In this document: piece by piece, positions 28,165 through 39,910 of the stretch | How positions within the stretch are numbered: position 1 is the stretch's first letter | Layout of the letters: each line of letters starts with the position of its first letter | Assembly: GCF_001411555.2 (NCBI RefSeq) | Contig: NC_049914.1 | Span: 9,066,273 to 9,130,272 of the forward strand | Length of the DNA: 64,000 bases | Reading direction: 5' to 3' | Source of the DNA: Juglans regia | Lineage: Eukaryota > Streptophyta > Magnoliopsida > Fagales > Juglandaceae | Notes under the pieces: generated by a model | Databases searched by the model: none | Seen by the model: only the letters and a program-made list of their open reading frames with translations | What the model was told of the DNA's origin: nothing | Position numbers and translations under genes: made by a program

Positions 28165-28291
28165 TTTATAAAAATAAACTTATAAATTGATATTATTTGA
28201 TTTGATATGTTAATTTATAAAATTATTTTTATTGTAAAACAAATTTAATATATCACATAAAATTATGTCAATTTATGAGTTTAATTTTATA
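28165..28291. repeat. Palindromic MITE, TGACGTAATTTGAT family, copy 5
   Basis: The ends AAACTTATAAATTGATATTA and TTATGTCAATTTATGAGTTT are inverted; the centre is AAATTATTTTTATTGTAAAA. Confidence 0.55.
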
Positions 28292-28696
28292 AAATCACTT
28301 TCACCTCTAATACTATTTTGAAAGAATATGAAGTTAGAATTCTTGAACTCTGTTCTAAAACTTTTCTCATCAAAGTTATAAATAATTTGAGTGGAATAAG
28401 TGATTTATTAATTTCATAAATATTCAATTATTAACTACATTGGGCATGATTCGTACCTTTTTTATTCCTTTCTAATTATTCAGCAAAGTCAACAATATTG
28501 TGGTCCAAATGACCAACCAACCGTCCAAAAGAATGAAAACTAATGGTGGCGATGGTTTTAAATGGGCAGTATTGACTTCCAAGTGATAGATGATCACTCC
28601 GGTACAACTAATCAAATATATGGTGTGGGGTGTGCCTATAAAATTGAAATAAATATATGATGGCCCTAAATCTAAGAAACGATGAGGTCTGAGTCT

Positions 28697-29584
28697 TAGG
28701 GTTGTAAATAAATCAGTCTTTTCGATAGTCTGCTCAGTTAAATTCGAATCGAACTCAACTCGTAAAAAAAAAAAAAAAAAACTCGTTCGTGAAAGCAGAT
28801 ACCCGCTCAAATTATAAATGACATATACCCGACAAAACTCGACTCGACTCGACTCGATTAAGGCTCGTTAAAGCTCGCTCGTTTATGCTCGAGTCGACTC
28901 GTTAGTTCGATTCGATTAAAACTCATTCATATATTGATAAATATATACATACACCTATGTATATACACACACATATATATAGTAACTAATAATATAAACA
29001 TACCACTTTTATAATTAAATATATAATATGTAATCTAATTACTTATATCTATATAGTGAATATACTTCATAAGTATATTTTATAATTTATATAATAATTA
29101 GTAGATAAAATTTAATAATTTCATATACTAATATGTGAGAACCATATATGAAATAGATATATACTATCATATTAAGTATATGTATTAATAATATATGTAG
29201 ACATATAATATATTGTTATTTTGGATAAATATCAACTAGTTAGATATTAATTACTTATAAATTTTTTAAAATTTTATAATTCAATAGAGATTCTACTTAT
29301 TAGTTGTATAAATTCAATATTATATTTTTTATTTTTTTAATTATTAAATATTATTCAAAAAATAAAAAAAATACATAGTTCAAGTTTGAGCTCGAGCCCG
29401 AACTTGGCTTGACTCGAACTTGTTTGTGGGACGAGCTCGAGCTCGAGTTGAATGTTTAGCTTGTCGAGCCGAGCTCGAACGAAGAATAAAAAAATCTCGA
29501 GCTCGAGCTCGAGCTCGTGTATTTTGAGTCAAGCCGAGCTCGGCAAGTCAAAGACCAGCTCAGTTCGGCTCGATTACAACCCTA
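28697..29584. mobile_element. hAT-like non-autonomous element rich in CTCGAG words
   Basis: The ends are inverted: TAGGGTTGTAA on the left and TTACAACCCTA on the right. Next to the ends are dense CGACTCGACTCG and GAGCTCGAGCTCG repeats; the middle is AT-rich and non-coding. No clean 8-bp target duplication could be found, so the superfamily call rests on the ends alone. Confidence 0.6.
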
Positions 29585-29639
29585 GGTCTAATTCTAGGTG
29601 TAAACTGCAATGAATATAGATAATGAGGAAGTTCTTTTA

Positions 29640-29853
29640 GGACAGGTTTGAGGTGGGATGAGATGAGATGAGATGAGATGATTTTAAATGAAAGTTGAAA
29701 GTTAAATAAAATATTATTAGAATATTATTTTTTAATATTATTATTATTTTGAGATTTGAAAAAATTGAATTGTTTATTATATTTTGTGTGTAAATTTGAA
29801 AAAATTGTAATGATGAGATGAAATAAGACACTTTCATTATCCAAACATGACCT
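29640..29853 (+). repeat. AT-rich MITE, GAGATGAG variant
   Basis: It starts with a GATGAGATGAGATGAGATG run, has the ATTATTTTTTAATATTATTA core and ends near ATCCAAACATGACCT. It is related to the GAGTTGAG copies. Confidence 0.65.
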
Positions 29854-31385
29854 AGTTACTCAAAAGTCAGAGAGGAAATCATTGTCATATATTTAATTAA
29901 GAGTAATAGTTGCTATTATTGTTATTATTATTATTATTATTATTGGGGAAGGGAATTCAATTCTCGATTCTTTAAGTGAGAAATCAAAATGTTGTCAATT
30001 GATCCAAATGATCTTGACAATTAAGAGTAACAGTAATAATATTCAAATCCCAATATACCTTTTTCAAATTCTAAAATAATAATAATATTAAAACATAATA
30101 TTTTAAACTTTAAAATAAAATACAAAATTCTCATCTCACCTCTCAAACATGCCTTATTCTCACATATTTCTTTTAAAAAAATGTGAGATCCACTATTAAA
30201 AATATAATTTTTTAACGTGAATTCTATATTTACTCATTTTTTTCAAAAAGATTATGTGTGACTTATATAGTCCAAGATTGCAAATATCGTTTCTGTTTAA
30301 TTTAATGTGAGTAACAGCAGTCGTGCTGTGTTTGCCGATTAAAATGAGATCTTACCAACAGAGATGGTGGATCTGGTCGTCAAGAGGTTGCCAACATTGC
30401 CTTGATGAGTAATTGATTTTTCATTACATTGCCTTGCAAAAAAACGAGGGAAAAAGGAAAGAAAGAAAGAAAGATTATTGTGACAGTAACATCCTTTATA
30501 CAAGATTTTGGTCATAATTTGAAACATGTTATAATAAAATCACTTATGCAGGTTCATTTTTTAGTAATGCTACGAATAATACTTTTCATTTCACTGTATA
30601 AAATGTGGTGCTTTTATTATCTTTGGATCATTTTTAATTCTTTTTTTAAAAAATAAATAAATTCAAAAGTTGATGGATAATACCACCTCAAAATAATGAG
30701 ATGGAAGTGGGACGAGAATGCAGAATATAGAATTTTCCTTCATTTTTCAATGATGTTAACTATAATATCTAATTTGTTAAAAAAAAAACTCATAAATTCA
30801 TATATAACTTTAGTATCGAAGTTAAATTCTATGAAGTTTTTATGTAGTTCTCTTATTTAAATTCTTATGTATTAAATGGATTGATTATAGAAATGTGGTG
30901 ACTAGAATTTCACAATATGGAAGAAGTTTATGCCATTTATAATGATTTCAACTGAGAAGTATGGAACCCTTGATTGAGTATAGAAATTAAGATGCTGAAG
31001 GCCTATACATCCTATGATCATTATAGTCTCATGCATTTCTCCAAATTTCCATACCTTTTGATGTATATTCTGTGTTGTAAATCATCCTCATTTACATTTA
31101 CTATTAATAAAAAGCTTGCATTTTCAACAACAAAAAAAAAAAAAAAATCCGTAAGTAATAACGCCCAATTAAGCTGTTGATTATAACATAAAAAACAAAT
31201 CATATTCCAGGGCTGCAGTCAAAAGCGACAGCCACAAAGACGAGAACGTGGCGAGAACTCACCATGCAAGCAGTTTGATTGGTCTGTCTGTACTTGCTCA
31301 CCAAGCAGTTTGATCCTTCACGTATGCATTTTTCCTTGGTCGTCAAGCCATTTTACCTGTTTGCCATCTCTATCATCATTCTAAA
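29854..31385. other. Intergenic, no gene seen
   Basis: It holds a (TTA)n run near 29925-29943, MITE fragments (about 30050-30160 and 30665-30740) and poly-A tracts such as 31129-31147. Open frames are short and low-complexity. Confidence 0.5.
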
Positions 31386-31450
31386 TTGAGTATCTTCCAT
31401 TTATTTCTCATCCATTCCAAATTTCTTCTCTCCGAAAGATACCCACAACG

Positions 31451-31687
31451 ATGTTGTTCTCTAAATCAAGAACTTCCAACAAGTCAACAACAATGGCTCT
31501 TTTCTCTGCTTTATTCAGTTTCTTCATGTGTTTCTCGTTCTCCCAAGTCTCCGATGATCATACCATCGGAGCTTCCGGCTGCGTGGAACATCGTCCGTCA
31601 GGCAAATCCAAAAATAAATTAAAACCATCTGAAGCTCCGATTGTTGTATCCCACTTTCCAGTTAGTTCAAACCACTCCCTCTTATAG
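31451..31687 (+). CDS. Possible small secreted peptide precursor (unrecognised)
   Basis: A 78-codon frame; the second ATG at 31493 gives 64 residues starting MALFSALFSFFMCFSFSQVSD, a credible signal peptide. The mature part is short, basic in the middle (SGKSKNKLK), has one Cys and ends PIVVSHFPVSSNHSLL. This layout of secretion signal, variable spacer and short conserved-looking tail is that of plant peptide hormones, but the tail matches none I know (CLE, CEP, IDA, PIP, RGF, PSY). A GTAAGA donor-like site overlaps the last codons, so a further exon is possible. The upstream sequence from about 31380 is pyrimidine-rich, like a leader. Expression is unproven and it may be a chance frame. Confidence 0.35.
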   Translation: MLFSKSRTSNKSTTMALFSALFSFFMCFSFSQVSDDHTIGASGCVEHRPSGKSKNKLKPSEAPIVVSHFPVSSNHSLL

Positions 31688-31878
31688 TAAGATGAATACC
31701 ATTAATGTTATGGGAAAGTGTTATTTATGTTCCTTCAATTATCATCTTTGATTATCATGTCTAGATTTTGCATCAATTGATTAGAAAAACATTTGTTATC
31801 ATTACTCGTCTGCCAAACATTTGATATTATGGTTAAACAAATGATAAATCAACCATTTTTTTAACGTTATATATTCCT

Positions 31879-31911
<33 letters not shown>

Positions 31912-32771
31912 GCATGCTTGTTCCATACAACTGATTCATGAAGGCAGGTTTGCTCAGCCGTGCCTTGGATATATATTCTTTTTCGATGTTGGTATTACTA
32001 TACGCATATATAGTTTGATAATATGAAATGTAATTTGATAATAAGCTTGAGCTCAAGTCAAGTTCAAATAAAATTAAACAAACAAAGTTTTACCCTTTAC
32101 TATTTGCTCCAACTTAAAATTATTTACACCTCTACAATTAGCTATAGATAAGCGCAACATAAACTAAGAAGGCACAATGAACAATCTGTAAACCTAAGTT
32201 CAAAGTGGTAAAGATCACCAATCTATAAAAAATAAAAAATAAACCTGAATCTACCATTTAATTAGGCTCTCGAGTTGTTTGTAAAAGCATGATATGTACT
32301 TTAATTGATAAAAAAAAAAAAAAAAAATGCCAAACATGACTCATGGGGTTGACACATGCATCCGCCACATCCAAGCATGGGACAATTTGCATTATGGATT
32401 GATTATGACTCCATGCCAAACGTTCATTATTGCACGTGAATTACGGAACAGTAAAACAATTTTGGGCAAAATTCTGTGTGAAGTCTGTGAATTCCTTCGG
32501 TGCACAGATCTGTCAGATCATTTCTGAAGTTACATTCTAACGAAAGCGAGAACCAGAATAGCAACCAAAATATAATTAGAAGATTCAACAACCTAAAACA
32601 AGAAATGTCAAATGGCAATTCAATTGAAGGCTGCCAAATCAAAATGACGTTAAAATTAACACCTAAAAGAGCTTCAAGTAAGGAAAAGAAAGAGGGGGCC
32701 AAAAATAAGACCTTTTAAGGGTCAGTAGAGATCACACTCCCAATGAAACAATGGGGAGTTTGGAAATGCCT
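31688..32771. other. Intergenic, no gene seen
   Basis: It contains a (CATA)n run at about 31881-31905, a 17-base poly-A near 32312-32328 and the likely 3' untranslated region of the MBD gene next to 32771. Confidence 0.5.
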
Positions 32772-35296
32772 TCAAGACTTTCTCTGATCATTGTCTCTGG
32801 AGGCGATGGCTGTAAATGCGGCGGACCACTCTTGCATGGTAGATTCTGACACCTTTTCATCACCAATAAAAGGAGCCCAGGATCCTTGGGTGGTATCTGT
32901 GAGAACCCATTCAACCTTCTCAGGCACGTTAAAAAAATCAAATTTTGAAGCAGAACTCTTCGACTTCATGCCAGACTTCTTTGGTTTCTGGCCCTCAGAA
33001 CCCTTCATAGATGGAAAAAGAAATTTGAAAATGCAGAATACATTAGTAGAGTAAGGGGGAATAATTTCCAAAAACTTTCAATGAAGTGAACTTCTGCTTT
33101 TGACTCACCAATGCATCAGCATCAGAGTTCTCCATTACTTTCCCCCTTTTCCGTTTGGTTCCGGTTTCTAAGAAGAAAAAAACCTCTTTCTTTGATCGGA
33201 ATCGATGGCCTGAAACTGGATCAAGAAAGTACTGCACATTACAGAGGCGATTTAGGCCTTATTTGGGAGTCCACTATAAAAAGGATATTATAAAGCACTG
33301 CACAATACAGAGACAATTTAGGCCGTATTTATGGAGGAAACAGAGCAAGTGGAGAAGGCTACTCTAAGGAGTCCACATAAAAAAGGATATCAATGTACTT
33401 TTTTACCTATAGTATTTGATAGTCATTTTATGAGATGGATCAATTCCAGAATTTGCTGTCATCATAACTGAAACCTCAAAAATGTTGATTTATCAAAACT
33501 GGGAATAGACCCTACACTTGTAGCAAACCAGTCATTCGAGATGCAATGCAAAACATAAGAAACTCACTTCAGATGCAACCTTTTTTTTGGATGTCGTAGG
33601 TGTGACATAATGAAGCAGAATTATTTACACCCCTCTAACTCCCAAACTCTCTTATAAGGTTAGTTGAACAAAGAAACACAATCCAGATGCCTTGATAAGT
33701 GGAAGCTTCATTTTTCATATGGTGGAGAATGAATCTGACTCAAATTGGTGCTTGATTGTGTGTGTAAGGGGTGTGCTTATTGGTCTACGATTGATATTTT
33801 GAAGGAAATACATTTAAGCTGTCAGGATTGAGTAGTTCAATGGAAGCATATCTACAGGGAAGTGAATTATATTGCTAATCACTAGGCTAAATGGGGCAAA
33901 TGTCTATTTCAGGAGCTTCTGGATGTTCAAGATGCTCCTCAAGTGGCTAGGGGCTGCTTGGTGATGGACAGATCCGGTTTGTTGAATGTCAGGTGTAAAT
34001 AACCCTCTTTTCATTGGTATAGATGGAGGTTTTGTTTAGTCTCTTACAGTGGTGTAGTTTAATACTTGCTAATTTCCTCTTGTAGGGTACTGTAGCTTAG
34101 CTCAAGCCCCACACAAGTTGTGAAATCAAGCTATGGTGATTTCTTCTTTGAAAAAAACAAAAAGACCTGACTTGGTCTCTAAGAAATAAGATTATGCATC
34201 TACATATATTGCAGTAAAACTGCAAGGCTTGCTCCAGCTCATGGTATGCTCTTAATTGTTTCCATCACTTTCTTTCAAGGGTTAAGGAGAGTTCCATCAT
34301 TGAACATAAATATGAAGGAGATCTTCTAAGTACAACTGTAAATTATTAAATCTACTTGTGTCCAGTGTTTGGTGTCTCTTCTTTAACATCAAAAACCTCC
34401 ACAATTGGGCAAATTGAATGTGACAAGTAGATGATTGATGTAAATCATATAATCCAATTAAACAAACATATAACTTGAATGCTCAAGCCAAGCACAAAAG
34501 ATAATAACAAATGGAATGTTTTAGCAGAGCATGCACTATACAATCAAACAGACGGGATTTTAGGCTTTGTCAAGGTGAGTTGAGAAATACAGTTAAAGTC
34601 TAGGCTCTTATAAAGACAAGGCAAAAATGATAAGACAAAATAAACTTAATTCATGAAACCTGCCCCATTCAATAACTTGTAAGCCACAAGAAGAGGCAAA
34701 AAAAGCTACTCTAGCTCATACGACTATCCGGCTTATTGACCAAAAACCTTCATCTATCGGATACCAAAGCTAAAAATGGACATTTTTTAACATTTCCTTT
34801 TCTTCTTTAGTTTTCTCAGAGCCAAACAAGCATTAGCAGACATTAAACATTAATATGAGAAATATTTATTTCGATAGTTTTAGAATAATAACTTGAGCAC
34901 TGAAATGTACTTTACCCTATCTATCATTCCAGCTGAGGCACCAGAGATCCGAGCTCTGTCTTCGATTTTCCAACCAGGCGGCAACCAGTCCGGCAGCGCC
35001 GCCGCCGCCCCCCGACGCTGCTGAGCTCCCGCCGGAGATTCCGTGCTCTCCGGAAACGGCGTGGCCACACCGTTAGAAGTCTTCGAGGCTAAAGAAGGCG
35101 ACGAGCTATCGGACGAGCGGCGCATACCAAGCATCGAAGCAGTCCCGTCACGCCCAGTGGCAGTTGCGTCGATGTAGGAGCCGGGTCTGAGCAGCGGATC
35201 GGATGGCAGCTCGGCGGATAGGGATTTTCCGGGTCTGCTCGGGTCTCGTTTGGGAGACTTCGGGTTGGGGTTCGGATCCTGACACCAGGTGGACAT
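32772..35296 (-). CDS. Methyl-CpG-binding-domain protein, MBD5/MBD6 type, 3 exons
   Basis: Exons 35296-34916, 33231-33109 and 33002-32772 join in frame to 244 residues. The methyl-CpG-binding domain is split by intron 1: WLPPGWKIEDRARISGASAG in exon 1, then YFLDPVSGHRFRSKKEV in exon 2. The C-terminus has FDFFNVPEKVEW and SWAPFIGD, the conserved tail of plant MBD5/6 proteins. Known relatives bind methylated CG sites in the nucleus and help silence genes and transposons. The N-terminal region (residues 1-100) is Ser/Pro-rich and probably disordered. An in-frame ATG at 35347 would add 17 residues; 35296 was preferred because the extra residues resemble nothing known. Intron 1 (about 1.7 kb) holds a LINE tail. 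Confidence 0.88.
33690..34165 (+). mobile_element. LINE 3' end: RNase H-like domain remnant plus tail
   Basis: On the plus strand, about 33828-34001 encodes VVQWKHIYREVNYIANH, then AKWGKCLFQELLDVQDAP, typical of the RNase H-like end of plant LINE polyproteins (WxHxxREaNxxAD). Two stops interrupt it. An untranslated stretch follows, ending in an A-rich tail near 34152-34165. It sits antisense in intron 1 of the MBD gene and is dead. Confidence 0.7.
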
Positions 35297-35857
35297 GAGA
35301 GCTTGAGGAGTATGCAGCAAGCGAGTTTGGGCGGAAAGTGAAATCAATCAGCAACGGTTTGAACTCGGCCGCTTCCGAGTTAGATTTATTGAGATACGTG
35401 ATTACGTTACCGAGACACGCTCGATTGATACGAAGAATAAGATTACTCCTAAGATTGTCTGAAGCTCGATGGCCGGTGATCAGTTTGAGGAATCAACACA
35501 ACGCACTGAGTAGCTTGAGGAGCGAATTCTTACATAATTTGAGGGGAAAAAAATACATAATAGTCTGGAGAAATAAGCTTATTAAGCTGTACAATTTTCA
35601 AAGTTGATTATAAAAATGGTGAACCTCATTTAAAAAAAAAAAATTAACTTTAATAATATTAAGTAAAAAGAATATTTTTTTTACATTTTTTTTTAGGGTA
35701 GTGTTCACTTTGTTTACAATGGTTTGTATAGAATTTATCTATTTGAAACTTATATAAATTATTTTTTTATTGACATTAAGTAAATCGCCCATTTTTTATT
35801 TTTTTTATGAGACGTAACTCTTAGAAAATAGAAATTGTTTCTACATATGTCGTTTGA

Positions 35858-36053
35858 ATAGTAAGTTAAGATAAGATAAGTTGAAATGAAAATTAAAAAG
35901 TAAATAAAATATCATTAGAATATTATTTTTTTCATATTATTATTGTTTTGAGATTTAAAAATTTTGAATTATTTATTATATTTTGTAGAGAAATTTAAAA
36001 AAATTATAATAATGAAATAAGATGAAACATTTTACTATCCAAACGGGGCTTAA
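35858..36053 (+). repeat. AT-rich MITE, GAGATGAG variant
   Basis: It shows TAAGATAAGATAAG-type start words, the ATTAGAATATTATTTTTTTC core and an ATCCAAACGGGGCTT end. Confidence 0.55.
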
Positions 36054-36333
36054 ACTTCAAATATGGGATCAGTCTCTTAAGACCAACATCCTTAGACTTG
36101 AGCTAATCCCCAGAGAGGAACTTCTATTAATTTTCATCAATGATTTTGAAAATAAAAAACAACCCCATGGCTTAGCGGCATAGTACCTCGAGGTACCTGT
36201 CTGCAATTTGGAGTATTTTCAGCTATGGAAATTACAGGCCTGCAGAAGATTGATTGGCCATGCGGCTTTGTGGTGAGATCTGCATATTTTAGTCTGACAA
36301 GGGCAACGAGTTTAGGCGTCCAAATCTCCCAAG

Positions 36334-36872
36334 CTATGGTGAGATCATAGTAAAGAATGCATGCTCTGAACTCACTTCCATGTTTTAAGATGAGGATCAA
36401 TGCAATAATATGTAATGAACGCGATATCATGAAAGAAAAAAACATGATTAGAACAACGACCCAAGCATATACTTTTTGCTATTCCAACCGGACATATAAC
36501 ATATGTGAGTGAAAGCAGAGCTATTCTACATATCTGCAGCCACCTAAATATGCAATAATCTCAAGTTGATATTACACGCTATTGCACCTATAAACAACGA
36601 TGATCACATACATGGTGAGATCATAATAAAAAAATGCATGCTCTGAAGTCACTTCCATCTTTTATTAAGGGTGACAAACGCAAAAATAAGCAAGGGGGAA
36701 ATGTCAAGTTAGAAAATACGTAATTAGAGCAACTATCCAAGAAAATACTTTCCAGTATTCAAACTATCACATACATGAGAGAAAGCAGAGCCATTCTTTA
36801 TATCTGAAGCCACCTAAACAAGCAATACTCTCAAGTTGATATTATATGCTTTTGCAGCAATAAACAACGACC
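36334..36872. repeat. Tandem duplication, unit about 278 bp
   Basis: Copies 36334-36602 and 36612-36872 share the same ordered words: ATGGTGAGATCATA, AATGCATGCTCTGAA, GAAAGCAGAG, CAAGTTGATATTA and AATAAACAACGA or near versions. Many substitutions separate them, so the duplication is old. It lies downstream of the PPR gene. Confidence 0.8.
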
Positions 36873-37647
36873 ACCAAAGGTAACTTCAATGCATCATAAC
36901 AATCATTTATAACCACTACTAAGCAAATTGGCTACCCTAGTACCAGGCACAATCCATTCCAGCTACTCTTAAGAAAGGTCACAAATTACATAATGTCAAT
37001 CCTAAGACATTGATATCAATTATTTTCATGTCTTTCACCAATTGCATTCCCCAATTTCTTGATTTTCCCAAGTACAACCTAGGGTGTTATCACAGGAGGG
37101 ATCAAACAACAATATCATTTTCCATGATCACAGACATTTAAGTTGAAACTTCACAGGGAGCTGCACCTCATGGAAACCACGAGAACAAATGATAGTTTGT
37201 TTGACGCTGTAATTTAGTGGCCGAGATTGGAGCCATACATATGATTGATCTGGCATACCATCATGGGAATACAGCTTCAGCTAATTGGGCCTTCCTCATT
37301 CTACCCATTCATTCACTGCCGTCTATTCTGTCTTCTAAAGGGAAATGCAGCACTGAATAGAACATCCCTGCTGATAAATTTTACACTGCAGCTCTACTGG
37401 CACATAATTAATCCCTCGATTCCTACCCTAATGTTATCTACCAGGGTTAGAGCGCTGTACTGCTCCACGGAAGGGGCCCTCTATTATCACTTGGGATAAT
37501 TCTATCATGGCACCAAGAATTATCGAAATTTCAGCTGCGTACGATGGTAGCTTTATGCTAGTAGTCAATCAAGCCACAAAACAGTGAGTTCATAAAATTT
37601 TCATTACATTTCTTGTTTCCTTCAATATACCATGTCAAAAATTTGAA
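36873..37647. other. Probable 3' flank of the PPR gene, nothing else seen
   Basis: Less AT-rich than the surrounding intergenic DNA, with only short open frames. It may hold the 3' untranslated region of the PPR gene. Confidence 0.4.
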
Positions 37648-39336
37648 TCATGGGTCATTTTTGGCTTGAGAAATCATATTGTAGACTGAAATCGATGGTT
37701 TTAAACCTGACTCTGTCATTGATTTAAGTAGAATTTCAGCCTCTGTCCACTTCCCATCCTTGCAAAGAACTCCAATGGTTGAACTGTAGGAGGCTACATT
37801 TGGAACCAGTCCATTCTGACCCATTTCTTGAAGCAACCTCAATGCCCTGTAAGAGCTACCCTCTTTGCAGTACCCAAGAATCATTGTATTATATATCACA
37901 TCATTTGGCTCTAAATGCATCTCACTCATGGACTCGAACAGCTTCGAGGCTTCCTTCATATTACCCTTTATGCATAAACCATGTATTAATACAGCAAATG
38001 TATAAACATCTGGAACCAAACCTGCCTTCTCCATGGAATAATATATACGAAATGCTTTTTCCATGTCACCTGATCGAACAAAGGCATTGATTAGGATTGT
38101 ATATGTCACTTTAGAAGGAGAAATCCCTCTCTCCTCCATCTCCCTTATCAAATCAGAAGCTTGTACTGAATTCCCAACTCTACAAAAACCCGCAATTAGA
38201 ACATTGTAAGTAACTAGAGTTGGACATTGGCCAATTGACTTCAACCGATCAAATAAATTTGAGGCCTTCTCCAACTTTCCAATATTACAAAAGCCATCCA
38301 TCAGCATATTATACGTAATTAAATTTGGACTTATACCAACTCTCATCATTTGATCCACCAACTTCTCAGCTTCCCAAACCCTCATCTCTCGACACAAGCC
38401 ACCAATTAGAGTGTTGTATGTAACAACATTACAAACCACCCCTCTTTCGTGCATTTCATCAAACAGGTCAAAGGCTCTAGTTGTTCTACCATCATTACAA
38501 TACTCATATATTATACAATTATACGTATAAATATTAGGAGAAACCCCGCTGCGCCCCATTTCTTCATGCAGCTCAAACCCCTCCTTCTTCAAACCTTTCT
38601 TGAAAAACCCATTGATCAACACCGTGTAAGTGTGCTGATTAGCGACCAAACCAAGCTCTCCCATTTCACGAAACAACTCCTTGGCCCGCTCAATATCGCC
38701 TATCTTACAACACCCATCAATCAAAGTAGTGTAGATAACAACATTTGGAGACAAGCCCATTTCCTCCAACTGAACCAAAAGCTCAAACCCTTTCTTCAAA
38801 TCACCAGCCTCACAACAACCCTTAATCATAATCCCGAAACTATACACATCCATTTGAACCTTGCCCCGTGCTTCATTGAAAACAGCACATGCTTTCTCAA
38901 AACAATTTGACTTGATAAGACAACCCAAAAGATTATTGAAAGTGTATGGTCCAGGCACAAGGCCCTTATCAATCATCATATTCAAGTAGAAGAGCGCTTG
39001 CTCTGGCAATTGAGATAGAACATGGGCATTGATGATTGCTTCATAGAGATGAACATGGTTTGAATCTAAGTTCGAACAAGTTTGTGTTAGATAGTGGAGA
39101 AGAGACGAAGGAGTGAAAGCAGGAGAGGAGATTCGACCAGAAAGTATTTGTAGAATGAGAGACTGGGCGTGAGATAGCATGTTGGAGGAGAGGATGTAGT
39201 GTAAGATGAAGGATAAGGATTCGTGGTTGTGTTGGAGGCCTTGGAGAGTTGAGGAGTTGAAGAGTGAAAGAGCTTTCAATGGCGGGCTTTTCACCATTTT
39301 CAGTACGAGGACGAGAGCTTGGTGCGATTGCGGCAT
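37648..39336 (-). CDS. ABO8: P-class pentatricopeptide repeat protein, ABO8-like
   Basis: A single uninterrupted exon of 562 residues. About 13 successive 35-residue PPR motifs run from near residue 96 to near the end, each with the pattern VxTYNxLIxGxCxxGxxxxA; there is no E, DYW or SMR domain, so it is P-class. The segment DVYSFGIMIKGCCEAGDL and the C-terminal NTMILGYCKEGSSYRAL and AKND end match my memory of Arabidopsis At4g11690 (ABO8), a mitochondrial protein needed for splicing of an nad4 intron. That function is inferred by resemblance. The first 40 residues are Ser/Lys-bearing and non-acidic, fitting organelle targeting. A second Met at residue 14 (39297) is an alternative start. The lack of introns is usual for PPR genes. 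Confidence 0.88.
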   Translation of the reverse strand: MPQSHQALVLVLKMVKSPPLKALSLFNSSTLQGLQHNHESLSFILHYILSSNMLSHAQSLILQILSGRISSPAFTPSSLLHYLTQTCSNLDSNHVHLYEAIINAHVLSQLPEQALFYLNMMIDKGLVPGPYTFNNLLGCLIKSNCFEKACAVFNEARGKVQMDVYSFGIMIKGCCEAGDLKKGFELLVQLEEMGLSPNVVIYTTLIDGCCKIGDIERAKELFREMGELGLVANQHTYTVLINGFFKKGLKKEGFELHEEMGRSGVSPNIYTYNCIIYEYCNDGRTTRAFDLFDEMHERGVVCNVVTYNTLIGGLCREMRVWEAEKLVDQMMRVGISPNLITYNMLMDGFCNIGKLEKASNLFDRLKSIGQCPTLVTYNVLIAGFCRVGNSVQASDLIREMEERGISPSKVTYTILINAFVRSGDMEKAFRIYYSMEKAGLVPDVYTFAVLIHGLCIKGNMKEASKLFESMSEMHLEPNDVIYNTMILGYCKEGSSYRALRLLQEMGQNGLVPNVASYSSTIGVLCKDGKWTEAEILLKSMTESGLKPSISVYNMISQAKNDP

Positions 39337-39910
39337 TTTCCAGTCGTTGCCTATGGTGCTTGCACTGGGCTATCATGCATTGCTGGTGCCCAGGCCCACC
39401 TTTGAATGTTCAGCCAATGGTACCGAATGGGTCAGATACTAATTTGCCACGGGTTTTATTGATTTCATCAGCAGTTTTGCCAAAGCAGACTCCCTTCACC
39501 TCCTTTTTATTGACAAATTGGTGAGAAAGATATTCTAGTCGATAATATTTGATTTATAATAAAATATAAATAATAAATTAAATAATAATTTTATTTTCAG
39601 ATCTGTGTATAAAGCACACTTAACAAAGTGCTAAAATTATATAATTTGATTTAATTTTTCAGATCAAATCTTATCATTTAAGGCTCTTTTTGTTTTCACA
39701 AATGAAATAAAATGAAATTTAAAAATTGAATAAAATATTATTATAATTTTTTTTAATATTATTTATTTTTTAAGATTTAAAAAAATTAAATTATTTATTT
39801 TATTTTGTGTAGAAATTTAAAAAATATGTATTAATTTGATTAGATTAGATTATATGATATAAGATGAGCTGATAAATTTTGTAAAAGTGAACGAGTCCAG
39901 TTGTGGATGG

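Noticed and set aside
36137..36445. 102-codon minus-strand frame
   Set aside because: No domain was recognised, and its N-terminal part overlaps one unit of an old tandem duplication whose second unit is not open in the same frame.
38449..38910. 153-codon plus-strand frame
   Set aside because: It is antisense to the PPR gene and has no recognisable domain; repeated PPR codons often leave open antisense frames.
39041..39376. 111-codon minus-strand frame at the start of the PPR gene
   Set aside because: It is an out-of-frame shadow of the PPR N-terminus, with no targeting or domain features of its own.
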